From contig NC_066297.1 in assembly GCF_905404315.1 (NCBI RefSeq), positions 4,526,001 to 4,590,000 of the forward strand: 64,000 nt of DNA, in the 5' to 3' direction. This document shows positions 45,314 through 57,800 of the stretch, in pieces. The notes below the pieces were generated by a model. It searched no databases. It was not told the origin of the DNA and saw nothing but the letters and a program-made list of their open reading frames with translations. The translations under genes were made by a program, and so were the position numbers. The DNA comes from Leptidea sinapis (lineage: Eukaryota; Arthropoda; Insecta; Lepidoptera; Pieridae). The number at the start of each line of letters is the position of its first letter. Within the stretch, counting starts at the first letter, position 1.

Positions 45314-45492
45314 TAGTACATCAATTTGTCCACTTGGCGCTTAATTCGTTTTGGTCTTTGAGTCCCTAATTCACGACACACACTACTGTCCATACTTTCG
45401 GATATCGGAGATAAGTGGACAGAGTAGTATTAGTGTTAAGTAAAACAAAAGAACAATTGGATCGATAAAATACATATTGTGAGTACCCGTCA
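45314..45492. mobile_element. Host MITE, right part
   Basis: Ends GTGAGTACCCGTCA before TA at 45493-45494, the inverted match of the left end. It shares ACAATTGGATCGATAAAATA with the left part in inverted form, so the MITE has long terminal inverted repeats. Confidence 0.75.
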
Positions 45493-45574
45493 TACTAATT
45501 ACAATGATAAAAGTTTTAACAAGATACTGAAACCAAAGAGGATGTTAATACTACGCAATAAGAGGCAGGACCGC

Positions 45575-45720
45575 CTAAGTAAAAATTGAAATTTAGTTTT
45601 GTATCAAACGTGCCGTGTTTTGATAAAAGTCTGAAATAGTAGTAATTACAGTATGGCGATTGGGCTCAAAGTACGAGTATAAGCCGGCTAAGTTTGAAAG
45701 CGAACAGTTGCAAACGTAGT
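45575..45720 (+). repeat. Family F dispersed repeat
   Basis: Shares GTAATTACAGTATGGCGAT and GGCTAAGTTTGAAAGCG with 58185-58335. Class unknown. Confidence 0.65.
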
Positions 45721-48700
45721 GGATTTGCGCGAGTTAATTTTTTATAAATTTGTTAATAATTTTATATTTACACCTACATGAAAATTAGAGTACCAACAAT
45801 GGGTAGGTACTTCAATTTGAAGATCCTACAATAATAATTATTGTATCTAATAGATATGCCACCAGTTGAATGTATTAGATACCACATGAGTAATTAAACA
45901 CTACAGAGACAAAACTTCTAAAGAGAGAAAAAGTTTGATCATCGATACTATTACATAACCCTAGATATCATACCTTTCATACAAAAGTTATAGTTATTTT
46001 ACGCGTTAACTTACATACCAAATATCGTGACCCGTGCTACTAACCGTTGAAGAGTTCCCTATTAAAGAAATAACCCTAGCTGCAATGTCAGATTATGTAT
46101 ATCATATTATTATTGCATTTCAACTTAAATTATGCAGGTGTACAAAATTTTAACTCATATAACGGTTAGTGTTATAAACTTTACTTGCAATATTTGAACT
46201 TAAACAAATACTTTCATACTTATTTTATTATATGCCAACCAATCCATAAACAAGTCTTAAGTAAAACCTTGCAATAATAATAAAATTGTGAAAAAATACT
46301 GTGATGTAATCTCGTCCCTTAACCAAAAGGATCATACAAATATAAATATTATCAAATATTTACTTGCCTATAGTAGTGCTTCGGACAATTAAAATATGAT
46401 ATATTTTTATTTTTTCTAGTATTATTCATGTGTATAGTTACAGTAAACAACCATAGTATTAATATAAATATCACTTTTTATGTTAGTATAATAATTTCAT
46501 AGTGTAATAATTTCTCGTAGTTGTATGAAGCTTTGTCTCTGTATCACCTTATTTACTCATGTGTAGATACTAAGTGCTGGTAAAAACAAAGGCTACGTCC
46601 ACTTCGCTACAAAGGTTACGTTAAAGGTTCGCTACAACTCCTAAAGGGTAGAAAGGAAAAAAAACAAGTGGTTTATTGATTTTATTTATCACAGTACAAC
46701 TTACATAAACGCTTATCAATCTAGTATATAATAATACCTACTACATCGAAATCTATCTTAAAGTTGCCTTCTTAATATTACTTACCTACCTACCTGAGGA
46801 AAAATTAATAAGTAAGTAATTAATTATATTTTGAGGATTTTTTTGCAAGAACTTAAACACTTGCGAAAAAATAAATTAATCAAATACTTATGAAGTTTGT
46901 CATAAGTACTAAAATGATATATTAGGGAAAAGACGACTTGCCACCCCGATAATGTGTGATCAAATTTGATTTTTCAATGTCTGCGTTAGCTAGTGGTATA
47001 GTATAGGGGCTCCTGTTTCCGCAATTAAACCACAAGTATGGGTCCATTTTGCGTGCAGTATTGGCTAGTTACTCCAACCAGCCCAGCTCCATCCAGAAGT
47101 TCAGAACATTCTTGGGGTGTTCGCAGACTTCCTGGAGCGACCTCGTATTAGTTAAGGTTTTTGCCCGTTGGTTGGCCACCTCCGCATATTCCAGTGCCCA
47201 CCATTATACAGATGTCATGTCTGTTGAGGCTGATAAGTCTACGTGTCAGTTTGGGCAAAAGTGCAGGTATGGCTTCTTTCGACTGCCTACAACTTGAGAC
47301 ATTCATCTTAGCTAGTGGCTTAATATTCAAATACCTTCAAAGAAGCTAACATAATATTAACGTAGTTCATGTATAAAATAGTAGATTGTTAACCGAGGGT
47401 CGAAACAATCAATTCCCGTGGCATATAGACTTTCTTTTAGGGTTCTATAGCCCGAGAAAGAATTGATTCTTTTACCCGTGTTAAAAACTCTACTATTCAT
47501 TTCGAATATGAGGAAAATAAAACTAGTTGTTTCTCTGAGCACAGATTAGTATCCCGCCAATTTGTGTCGACTTTTTAAATTTTAAATATGTAACTCACCG
47601 CGTAAAAGTTGCGGCTTATTCCGCTCAAAGAAGATTGCGCTAAGTTCACACTGGCTGCTTAGAAAGTCACATGGCCGCTGCATTTTTTTAATTTAGTTTT
47701 GTTTTTACATAAAAAACCTCACAGCTGACAGCAGTTCTAATTTTAAAGTTCACTCCGGCCCTTAGTTGGGAAGTATTTTATATGAGTTTTTCCCTCTCTA
47801 TGGAGGCAAGCAGCATTTTTCACCCAATAATCAGATCAAAACAACATTAATTTCCGAGTATGAGAAATGAAAATTATTTTTAATATTTAATCCCTGAATT
47901 GAAGAATCACTTAATAGTAACAAATTGTCTTCATATAATTAGATAAGTACTTAAAAACCGAACGAATAGGTACCTACTAAGTACTTAAAAACTAATTAAT
48001 TAGACTAAAACTTAAAAAATAGAAATGCAAATGCCCCTAATCTTTTTCCAAACTTTAACTAAATAATACCTGCACTATTATTAACAACTAAATTAAAAAA
48101 AAACCAGTAAAAAAATAAGGACTACGTGTCACCTTACATAACAGTGTAGCACCAAAACAAGCCGATTAACATGTAAATACATAATAGCACGCACGCACAC
48201 ACTACTACAGGCCGACAGGCGGTCATTATGAGAATTGTCATCGTCTGTGATAGATCAGTTTGCGTCAATAAAATATTCAAAAAATGCCGTCGTGCGTTGT
48301 GAAAAAATGTAAAAACATTACTAAATAAGTATTTGTGGCCATATATGATTATTTAAGGGAGAAAAAATTGTGTAACTAGTATCCCCAGTAACTGCACACA
48401 CACTAGCATAACGGTGCTTCACTTGCTAATATCACGGCGCGGAGTCCTTCTTTTTTTACTCGTCCGTGGTTTAAAACTCAAAAATGTCAAAACCATTTTT
48501 CCTATAAGATTGTCTTGTATTTTTGAAAATGCATTAAAAATATACTGAAGCTTGCGATTAAAGATTGATCGCCGCTGCGCTCCAACTAGATACCGCACTA
48601 CCTAAGAGCAATAGCTTTTTTAGCTTAGGGGCGTGGCTTAACAGTTTAAAAAAATACATCTTAACATGTTTACCGCGACAAATGGATAACATCACCCGCG

Positions 48701-48877
48701 TTCGTCTGCGGGGAGGGAAATTAACGCATTATATGGTAGCGTTCACTGAATGAAGACGTGTCATTCGTAGTAAGCGATAATTCTATTTGGCTTTAGAAAC
48801 TCTGTTTAAATTAAAACTCTTCAGAGTGGGGTTGTCCCAGAAAAATCAAACATGGCGGAAAACTTTCAAACAAAACT
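45721..48877. other. AT-rich gap before the reductase, no gene recognised
   Basis: Short frames at 47.0-47.3 kb on both strands have no clear family. 47600-47800 and 48440-48780 look like dispersed repeat remains. The 3' UTR of the reductase must end here, but no polyadenylation signal was assigned. Confidence 0.5.
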
Positions 48878-51800
48878 CTATAAACCAAAAATAATTGAGC
48901 CCAAAAAACTTAAGACCAGGTAGCCTAGGTACAACACCAAACTGTAGGTCATCACTTTTAGGCACTGGTGCATCCAGAACAACCTGTAAAAGAAAAATTT
49001 GCTTTAGATATCAAAATACAGATTCGTATCTTGAAACATACTAATAGAAATATTGTTTGTGCCATATTTATCGATATTTTTATTACTTAAGAAGTTGCGT
49101 GATGAAAATATTAATGTGATGATGGTAAATGAAATGCCCTGCCCGATTTAAAAATCCAAAAGTAAGTATGTGAGGTAGGGCCCACCGTCCGCCGTGGATA
49201 ACTTTAATTTTGGGAGTATCAACTGTCCATGCAGGTCTCTAGCTCGAATCCATTCGGGAATATTGCAGACCACAGATTATTCTAACATATATCTCGCGAA
49301 ACGCGTCGAAAAAAAACCCTTTACAGAAAGGCCTTTTCTAGGACCTTTCTTCCGTGGACTTAATTGTGGACTGTCTTCTTCAACTCTCAGGTTGTGGCTT
49401 CATCTTGAGAGTTGAACAAGACATACAAGATTTATCAACGATACTCCAGTCGAACGGTTGGCTCAGTGGAAAGAGCGCTCGAACGGAACGCGAGAGGTCG
49501 CGGGTTCGAGTCCCGCATCGTTCATAAATTTTGTTTTCAAATTTAATTTGTGTAATTAATCCCAGAAGTGAGGGTTATCACTTTAAAAAATAACAAATTG
49601 TTCATTATGAGTGTTTCTAAGTTAATACGACTCGAGTTTATTGAAAAATAGAGCGTTCGCTAAATTAAACGGACGGCAACGCTCCTGTGATACCTCTGGT
49701 GTTGCAGCAGAGTGTGAACGGCGGTGATCCAAACGCTTGTTTGTTTTCCTATTCATAAAAAAATTTGTTGCTATTTTCATCATATGCAGTTTAATACCTG
49801 TTCCACTTCTTTTTGGCTTCAGGAAGAGACGATAGGTCATCTTTCACCAGATACACACGTAAGCCTGCAACAAGAATAAACGGTTTAAGCTTGCAAACAA
49901 TACTCAAACAATCATACAACGCTATTTGTGAGACTGTTAATAAATTACCATAATTAAAAAGAGATGTTTTGAGTTTGTTAAGAGAGAATGGGAATTAATG
50001 GCAAAATTGCAATCAGATGTCTATTAATTCCTTAATTGTCGAATACCGATGTTACACAATTTGAAAAATGCCATGCACACAAGCATGCATCATCGCCAAA
50101 AGAAAGAAATATAAAATAAGTACCTAATAAGAAAGTCTCAGCCATATACTCCCAGGACATGTCAGCCATGTTGAAGGGAAACACTGTCTTGTCACCGCTG
50201 GACATCGAATGCCACATCTGCTGCACGTTGGCATCACTGAACTGCCAGTCTTGAGTCGAGAAGTAGAACAGTATGTTGGCGAGTTTTGTGATCTTGTTGT
50301 AAAACTTCAACATGCTGAAATAAATAATAAACTGCTTTCACTACTCTTACGCTTATAAAAAAATACGGAACAAATAGTTTTATACAAATAGTTTCGTGTT
50401 TTCAGCACGATACAACAAGTGTACCTAGTGCGTTAACAGGACGAGACTAGCAGGACGTTCAGCTGATGGTAATTGATACACCCGGCCCATAACACTGCAG
50501 TGCCGCTCAGGGTTCTTCAGAAACCGAAAAATTCTTAACAACACCACAATTGCGCTCGTCACCTTGAGACAAAAGATGTTAAGTCTAATTTGCCCAGTAA
50601 TTTCACTAGCTACGGCGCCCTTCCGACCGAACAATATACATTACTGCTTCACGGCAGAAATAGGCGCCGTTGTGGTTCTCTTAATCTAGCCGGAATCCTG
50701 TGCAAAGGAGCCTCCAACTGGTAAATCGTCTCTTACGACACACTTGGGCCTCGGACTTTCTTATTCTTTTTAGGCGCCGTTGCCACTAATTTTTTTTGTT
50801 CCTGGTGATATTGCTTTTATTACAATTTCTGGATAATTCCGTAGGTAATGTGCATGCACACTTAGATAAAATTTTGTTGTCGTATTTCAAATTGATACAA
50901 GAAGATATTGCTTTAAAATAGATACACGGAACGCAGACGTGGTCGCTAACTTTGGGCCTGATGAGCAAGCTCATTGTCTCAAAGTGGGCAACGGAGAGGG
51001 CTATGCTCGGAGTTTCCCTGCGAGATCGAATCAGAAATGAGGAGATCCGTAGGAGAACCAAACAAATTGCGAAACTGAAGTGGCAGTGGGCAGGGCACAT
51101 AGCTTGACGGATAGATGGCCGTTGGGGCAGTAAGGTCCTCGAATAGCGACCTCGTACCAGAAGGCATAGTGTTGGTAGACCCCCACAAGATGGACCGACG
51201 ATCAGGGTGGGGTAGTACCGATCTTCTTGGCAATCATTGGGGGAGGCCTTTGTCCAGCAGTGGACGTCTTCCGGCTGAAATGATGATGAGTAGAGTATTA
51301 CCTTCTCTTTCTTCCAGTGAGTACGCAGAAGGAATCGATAAGTAAGGCAGGAAGGTAGTGGAGAAAGAGGTTGTAGAACAGGAACATGTAGTAGTTACGT
51401 GTAGGGTTTAAACCATAGTACCTGAAACATTTACAAAATGGGTTTAACTCTTAGATTAATTGTTCTCCGCTGCGCTACATACTAATATATACATAATATT
51501 ACAAAAATTCAAAATAACTATTTTATATTATGCATATCATAATGTGCATAATATAAATATGCATCACTCGGTGATGGATACATATTTGTTCCCTTTGGGG
51601 TGGAGACGATGGGTCCTTGGGGTTCATCGGCACAAAAACTCGTAAAAGAGCTATCCAGGCGTCTAACCGATTCAACAGGTGACCCAAGATCTGGTACGTA
51701 CCTCTGTCAAAGGATAAGTGTGGCTATCCTTAGAGGTAACGTTGCCAGCTTCATGGGCACCTTACCTGGCGATAGCGATCTTAAGTAATTTTGTTAGATT

Positions 51801-54800
51801 ATTTAAGTTTTATTTTATTATTATTTATATAAATAGCGTTATTAATTTTTATATTATATTTAAAATACTTTATATAAGAACATATATATTAAAATCAGTT
51901 AAAACATTAACAAGATATTTTATTTCTAAAAAATTTATTTAAAAATACGTACTTATTTTGCATTTTTTATTAAATACTTTCCTAATTATTTTTCACATAT
52001 CTTTAATATTCAACAATTACTGTTACATTCATAATTGGGTCGCACCATTTAACTTTAGCAATAACAGATATGTTAAAGTACCTACCTGTTAAACAAAAAA
52101 TGAGTTGCACAGTTTGACAATTTTTTTAAGACGTCATCTTTAACTGTTGCGTCCGTCCAATCTTCGCCTGTTATTGTTAATGTTAAATAGCTGAAAAGTG
52201 ACGTGTCAAAAGTATCAAATAAATATTCCATATTGACGTGATATTTCACTTTTTAGCTTTAACTATGCCAGGGAATACGATGGTGCAAAACATTCCGCAG
52301 TCTATGTTAAAGTCAGACTTACTGTTAAAGTTAAATTTGACTTAAACTTTAACTGTAACAGCTCATATGATCAGCCTTTAAAGTTAAAGAATGAAATATC
52401 AAGTCAATATCTAGTTTACATTAACAAAAGCTTTAACCGGCGAACATTGGACGGCTACGGTTAACACTTAAAGTTATGACGTCATCTAAAAATTGTCAAA
52501 TGGGACAACATTTTTTTTTGTTTCAACTGTTTGTTATTGCTAAGGTCAGTTGGTGCAACCCAACCTAAGTATTGTAAAACTGTAGAGAGATGATAGTACA
52601 TTAGAGTCTTGAGTAGTATGAAACTTACCAGACTGCTTTAGTGGTTGGTTTCTTGGTACCGTGTCTTCTGTTGGATTCTATAAATTCTCCCCAAGTAACT
52701 GGCTGCTGAGCACCAGACACGAAGTTGTATATCGGAATGTTGGATGTTTGGCTGAAAGAGATCAACGTACGTAGAATGACGACTTTAAATATTTTTTTAT
52801 GACAATATGGGACGAGACGAGCAGGACGTTCAACTGATGGTAAGTGATACGCTCTGCCCATTACAATGCAATGCCGCTCAGAATTCTTGTAATACCCAAT
52901 AATTATGAGCAGCACTATAATTGCGATCTTGTTAAGTCTCATTTGCCCAGTAATTTCATTAGCTACGGCGCCCTTCAGACCTAAACACATTAATGTTTAC
53001 ACATTACTGCTCCACGACAGAAATAGGCGCCGTTCTGGTACCCATAATCTAGCCGGCAACCTGTGCAAAGGAGCCCCCCACTGATGATTGTTTCAAACAC
53101 TGACTTCAACAACAACGCTGTTGTTATTCCTCTGTTGTTACAAGCTGGTCTCAGATCCTCTTCCATAAAACACTGATTAATGTGCATTTTTTAATTATAG
53201 GTTAGCTGGATTTAAAGGCTCCTTCATAAATCTTGGCATTAAATTTTACAACACAACATCAAATAGTAGGTACACTAGGAATCACTAAGTACTAATTTAA
53301 GGAATATATTAAAGATTCTGTGACAAAGAATATGGTATAAATAGAAAACATAGACGATAATGATGGTTGGTGTGCTTCTTCTTTCGAATGTCTGCAGCCT
53401 GTAAGATTGCCCCATGCCATAAACGTTATTGGTAAAAGTGTGTACCCATGATGGCATTTTTACACGCTTTATATTAGCTTCACTTGTATGTTTGTATATT
53501 TGTATGTTTGTAACCGACTTCTTTGGGCGCGATTTTTACCCACTTTAAACGGCTAGATTTCGTTCAAACTTTCGATAAATCTATCGAGGACCGATGACAT
53601 AACACTAATTTGATAAAATTATTCAATTTTTCAATCGCAAAATATGATTTTTGTTAAATTATATAATTTTTAAATAAATAAATCACTAATAAGCGCCATC
53701 TAGTAATTTATTGTAAACTACAAAGAAAACGCGCGACATGTCAAGACAGTTCCACAAAATTAAAGTATCTAATTCGTTTAGAAGCGAATAGATGGCGGTG
53801 AATTTATATTTCCATTATAAATTATTAATGCGTGATTTAACTGAGATAATTATTATAAGAGGGGATTCAGGGATCTCGAGCTAGCTGAATTAAGTGATCA
53901 TTCAATATTACTAATATATTTTTATTCGCAAATATTAAAATCCCTTCATTCAATCTAAAAAATTAATTAAAAAATGAAAAATAAATAATAGTTAAAAAAA
54001 AACTAAAGAACACGCTTTATATAAAATTCAACTAAAAATAGAAAATAAATTTAAATTGAAAATAGTGTAAAAAAAATATTATATATTTTATTTAAAAAAA
54101 AAGCGTGGGGTGCTTTTTAAGCTATTATTAAAATAACAATTCTTCTACATCCCAACAAAATTATCTGTTGCGCCTACGTACGTAGCCATCTAAAGTACGG
54201 GTCTCAAATTTGGAATCCATGTTATAAAATACACTCAGAAAACATCGAAAGAATGCAAAGGAAATGCACGCGTTACTTGTCATATTAATTTTTATATACC
54301 AATGTGTGAATATCCACGGCGTCTTGTTCCTTCTACTTCCATTATATCAGAGGCGAAACATGTCTGACATCGCGTTTTTAGCCCAATTTACCATTGATAG
54401 TCCTGAGCATCTAAGCAAAATTAATCTTAATGTTCCCACTCGTAGTCTTAGGAAACCGGCTTTGTTTAGCATCGATTACAGCCACACTAACTACCGGAAA
54501 AATAGCTTTTTTCCTCGTTGCATGCGGCAGTTCAACAAGCTTAACTATGATGACCGTTTTGACCTCTTTACTTGTAGTCCTCGTGTAGCTAATAATGTGC
54601 TTACCAAAGACAATGTCGATGTAAGTCTAACATAAAAAAAGAAGCACTTAATCTCATAAGTTAGAACCTATTTTGTATTACATTGTTGTTTGTGTTATAT
54701 ATAAACCTGAGTTTAAGCAATTTAAAAACATATGTGGAAGCTTGTAATTAGCATTTATTAATCTATTTGTTGTGTAAAATTTTGTAAAAATGTCTCCCAA

Positions 54801-57800
54801 ATAAAATAAAATAAAAATTTGCAGAGTGGTATTAAATGAAGGGTAAACCGGGGTTCCGTAACTAAGTCCATAAATCAAGTTAGTGACATACTTTTCCTTG
54901 AAGTGCTGCGCTGTCTGGAAAGTGGATGCTATAATGGCGTTGACTGTGAGGTCCACTGGAACCATATCAGCAACCTTCTCTAAGTCCATGTACATCGTGC
55001 GCAGAACCTGAAATATTTCAAATTCATATACGACCTGTATAGCCGAGTGGTTAGCGATCCTACCTACTAAGCTAGAGTTCCCGGGTTCGAATCCCGGTAA
55101 GTGCTGTCATTTATATGATGTATGTGGATGTTTGTTTCCGAGTCATGGATGTTTAAATGTGTATGTTTTGCATGTATTAATGTATGTTTAAGTAAGTATA
55201 TTGTGTTAAATATATCGTTGTATTGCAACCCATAACACAGACTATGAATGCCTAATTTGGGGTAAGATAATTTGTGTAAAAAGTGTGTCAATATTATTAT
55301 TATTACATACTGGTATTCAAAATTGGATTTATGTATCAGTTTTTGATTCTTCTGTCTCCAAAGGAAAGTTTCTAGTTCTTCTAAGTAGAAGAACGATATT
55401 TTTCTTAGGATAAAAGTGTATTTCTTTAATTATTTCTAAATCGTAAAATAGTGTGGCAGCGATCGCTTCATTCTCAAGTTGACAAAGTTATTGAGCCATT
55501 AAAAATATAAAAAAACCAAGTCTCGCAACTCCGTTCTTCTACCGCAAAAAGTTGTGAGATCCATGTAATAAATACCCTACTTAAGAGTCCTTCTGTCATA
55601 AGTTATTACGTAATTAGCTAACCTAACAACATCTTATAGTGACCATATCAGTACTTAAATCCATTATTTTTAAATAAATTCAGACTTATAGTTTTATCCA
55701 TAACGAAGTTATAGGGGGTTGAAAATGGCCTAACTGCTTCGAGAAAATATTTTAATAAAAATACAACCGACTTGAAAAACACTATTTCAAAACAATAGAA
55801 ATATAATATGCACTAAAAAGTATAAAAATAATTGCATTTTTATATACAATCTAATTAATTAATCTAATTCTAAATACGATTATTGTTATTTTTGGAATCG
55901 GTGTCCTTCCGCCGCGACTCGCTCTCGCCTCTCGCCTCCTCACGACTCAAGCACATCTCACCTATAACTACATAGTTATAGGTGAGATGTGTCCAAGATA
56001 GGTTTTTAACTACATACACTAAAATATATATAACTATGTACACTTGGGTGACACCGACTGCCCACAGTTTTACGTTATGTTACGTTTTTAAAATATGTTA
56101 TGTTTTTAAAGTGATAACCCTCACACACTTCTGGCATTAATACACAAATAAATCTGAAAACAACATTATATGAACAATGCGGGACTCAAACCCGCGTTCC
56201 GTACGAGCGCTCTTTCCAACTGAGCCAACCGTTCGAGTGACGTATCGTTCTTAAAATGTTGTATACTTTGTTCAACTCTCAGGTTGTGTTTTCATCTACA
56301 GGATCTAACTTTACAGCTCACTCCCAATATTTGCATATAACGAAAATGACTTGAGATGACGCTCTTGCAAATCTAAACAATAATATTATGTTATGGTTTT
56401 AAAGTGGGACTCACTCTAGGATTTTCTTTTCAGTTATATTTTTTTACGTTACCGGATTTCATTATATGCAAGGCAGCCTTATCTTAATTATTTATTATAT
56501 CATTTTGAGATAAGAAATAACAAAAAATTCGAAATATATCTTACCCCGGTACCGATGCCAACCACAAGGCCTGTGGGTCCGTACACACTGTCTGTCCATC
56601 CTCGCACTGGCTCTTCATACGTTGATATCACTGAAAAAGGAATCTCTGGATTATATAATCACGTGAAAAATCATATTGGATATTATTCTGGAGTGAAGAT
56701 ATCTGTATGGGTACCACAACGGCTCTTTTAACAATAACTGTCCCCCCGCACCCCCCGCCCTGTCCAGCCGCGCACTACTAGCTCAAGTCCGCAGTAAGAG
56801 GTGGGACTTTATCGCGAACCCACTCACCCTGATGAAGGACATCCGAATGGTCCGAAACTAGTCGGTACCGACATCGACAAAAACGTGAGTAAATACTTAA
56901 TAATAATTTAATAATGACTCATTAAAGTTTTAATAATTTAATAACTGCCCCTTTCAAACCAATGGCCTATCCATTATGGAAATTAGGCATTTGAATGTGA
57001 GAGAGATCAACGGTATGTTTGTTTTTTTATGAGAAATAGTTATGATGTAAGATGATCAGTTGATGGAATGTGATACGCCCTACCGATTACAATGCAGTGC
57101 CCCTCAGGATTATTGAAAAACTAAATCTTCAGTTCGGCATCGTAATTGCTCTCGTCACCCAATATCAGAGTAATTTCACTAGCTACGGCGCCCTTAAGAC
57201 ACATTATTGCTTCACGGTAGAGCAGGCTTTGGTACCCTAGCAAGGGTAAATCTATAACTGGTACCTGCATCCATGGATTGTTTCCTTCTAGAATTTTAAT
57301 TGCCTTTCATCAAGCGTATTTTGAATGTATATATGCTACGCGTTACAGAAACGAGACATGACCTAACTGAAAGGAAGTGAAAACTCACGTGGCCCGTGCG
57401 ACTCAAGCACATCTCACCTATAACTATGAATGTAGTTACAAACCTACATTGGGTGACACCGACTCCAAAAACAACAATAATCGTAACTAGAATTAGATTA
57501 ATTAATTAGATTGTATAAAATACGCAGTTATTTTTATACTTTTTAGTGCATATTATATCTATTGTTTTGGAATAGTGTTTATGAAGTCGGTTGTTTTTTT
57601 GTTGAAATTTTTCTTCATTTTTTGATTATTAGTGAATCTGAAGTACACTTACTAATAATTTGTCTAAATATAAATTATGTAGATCTTGCAATGCAGCAAT
57701 GAACGTAAGCGCATTGCAATTTGATTACAGACAGTAAGAAGTTCTGCCACAAATCGCACCCTTACTGTAAGTCATTTATGAGTTCCATTGAACACCATAT

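Noticed and set aside
49440..49525. Possible tRNA gene in the reductase intron
   Set aside because: No closed cloverleaf; it is the head of SINE family C with several relatives in the window.
54264..54635. 123-codon plus frame as a host gene
   Set aside because: LINE polymerase tail with an A-rich 3' end, frameshifted from its upstream half.
55027..55110. Possible tRNA gene with strong A and B boxes
   Set aside because: The acceptor stem does not pair, and the head continues into a SINE body shared with other copies.
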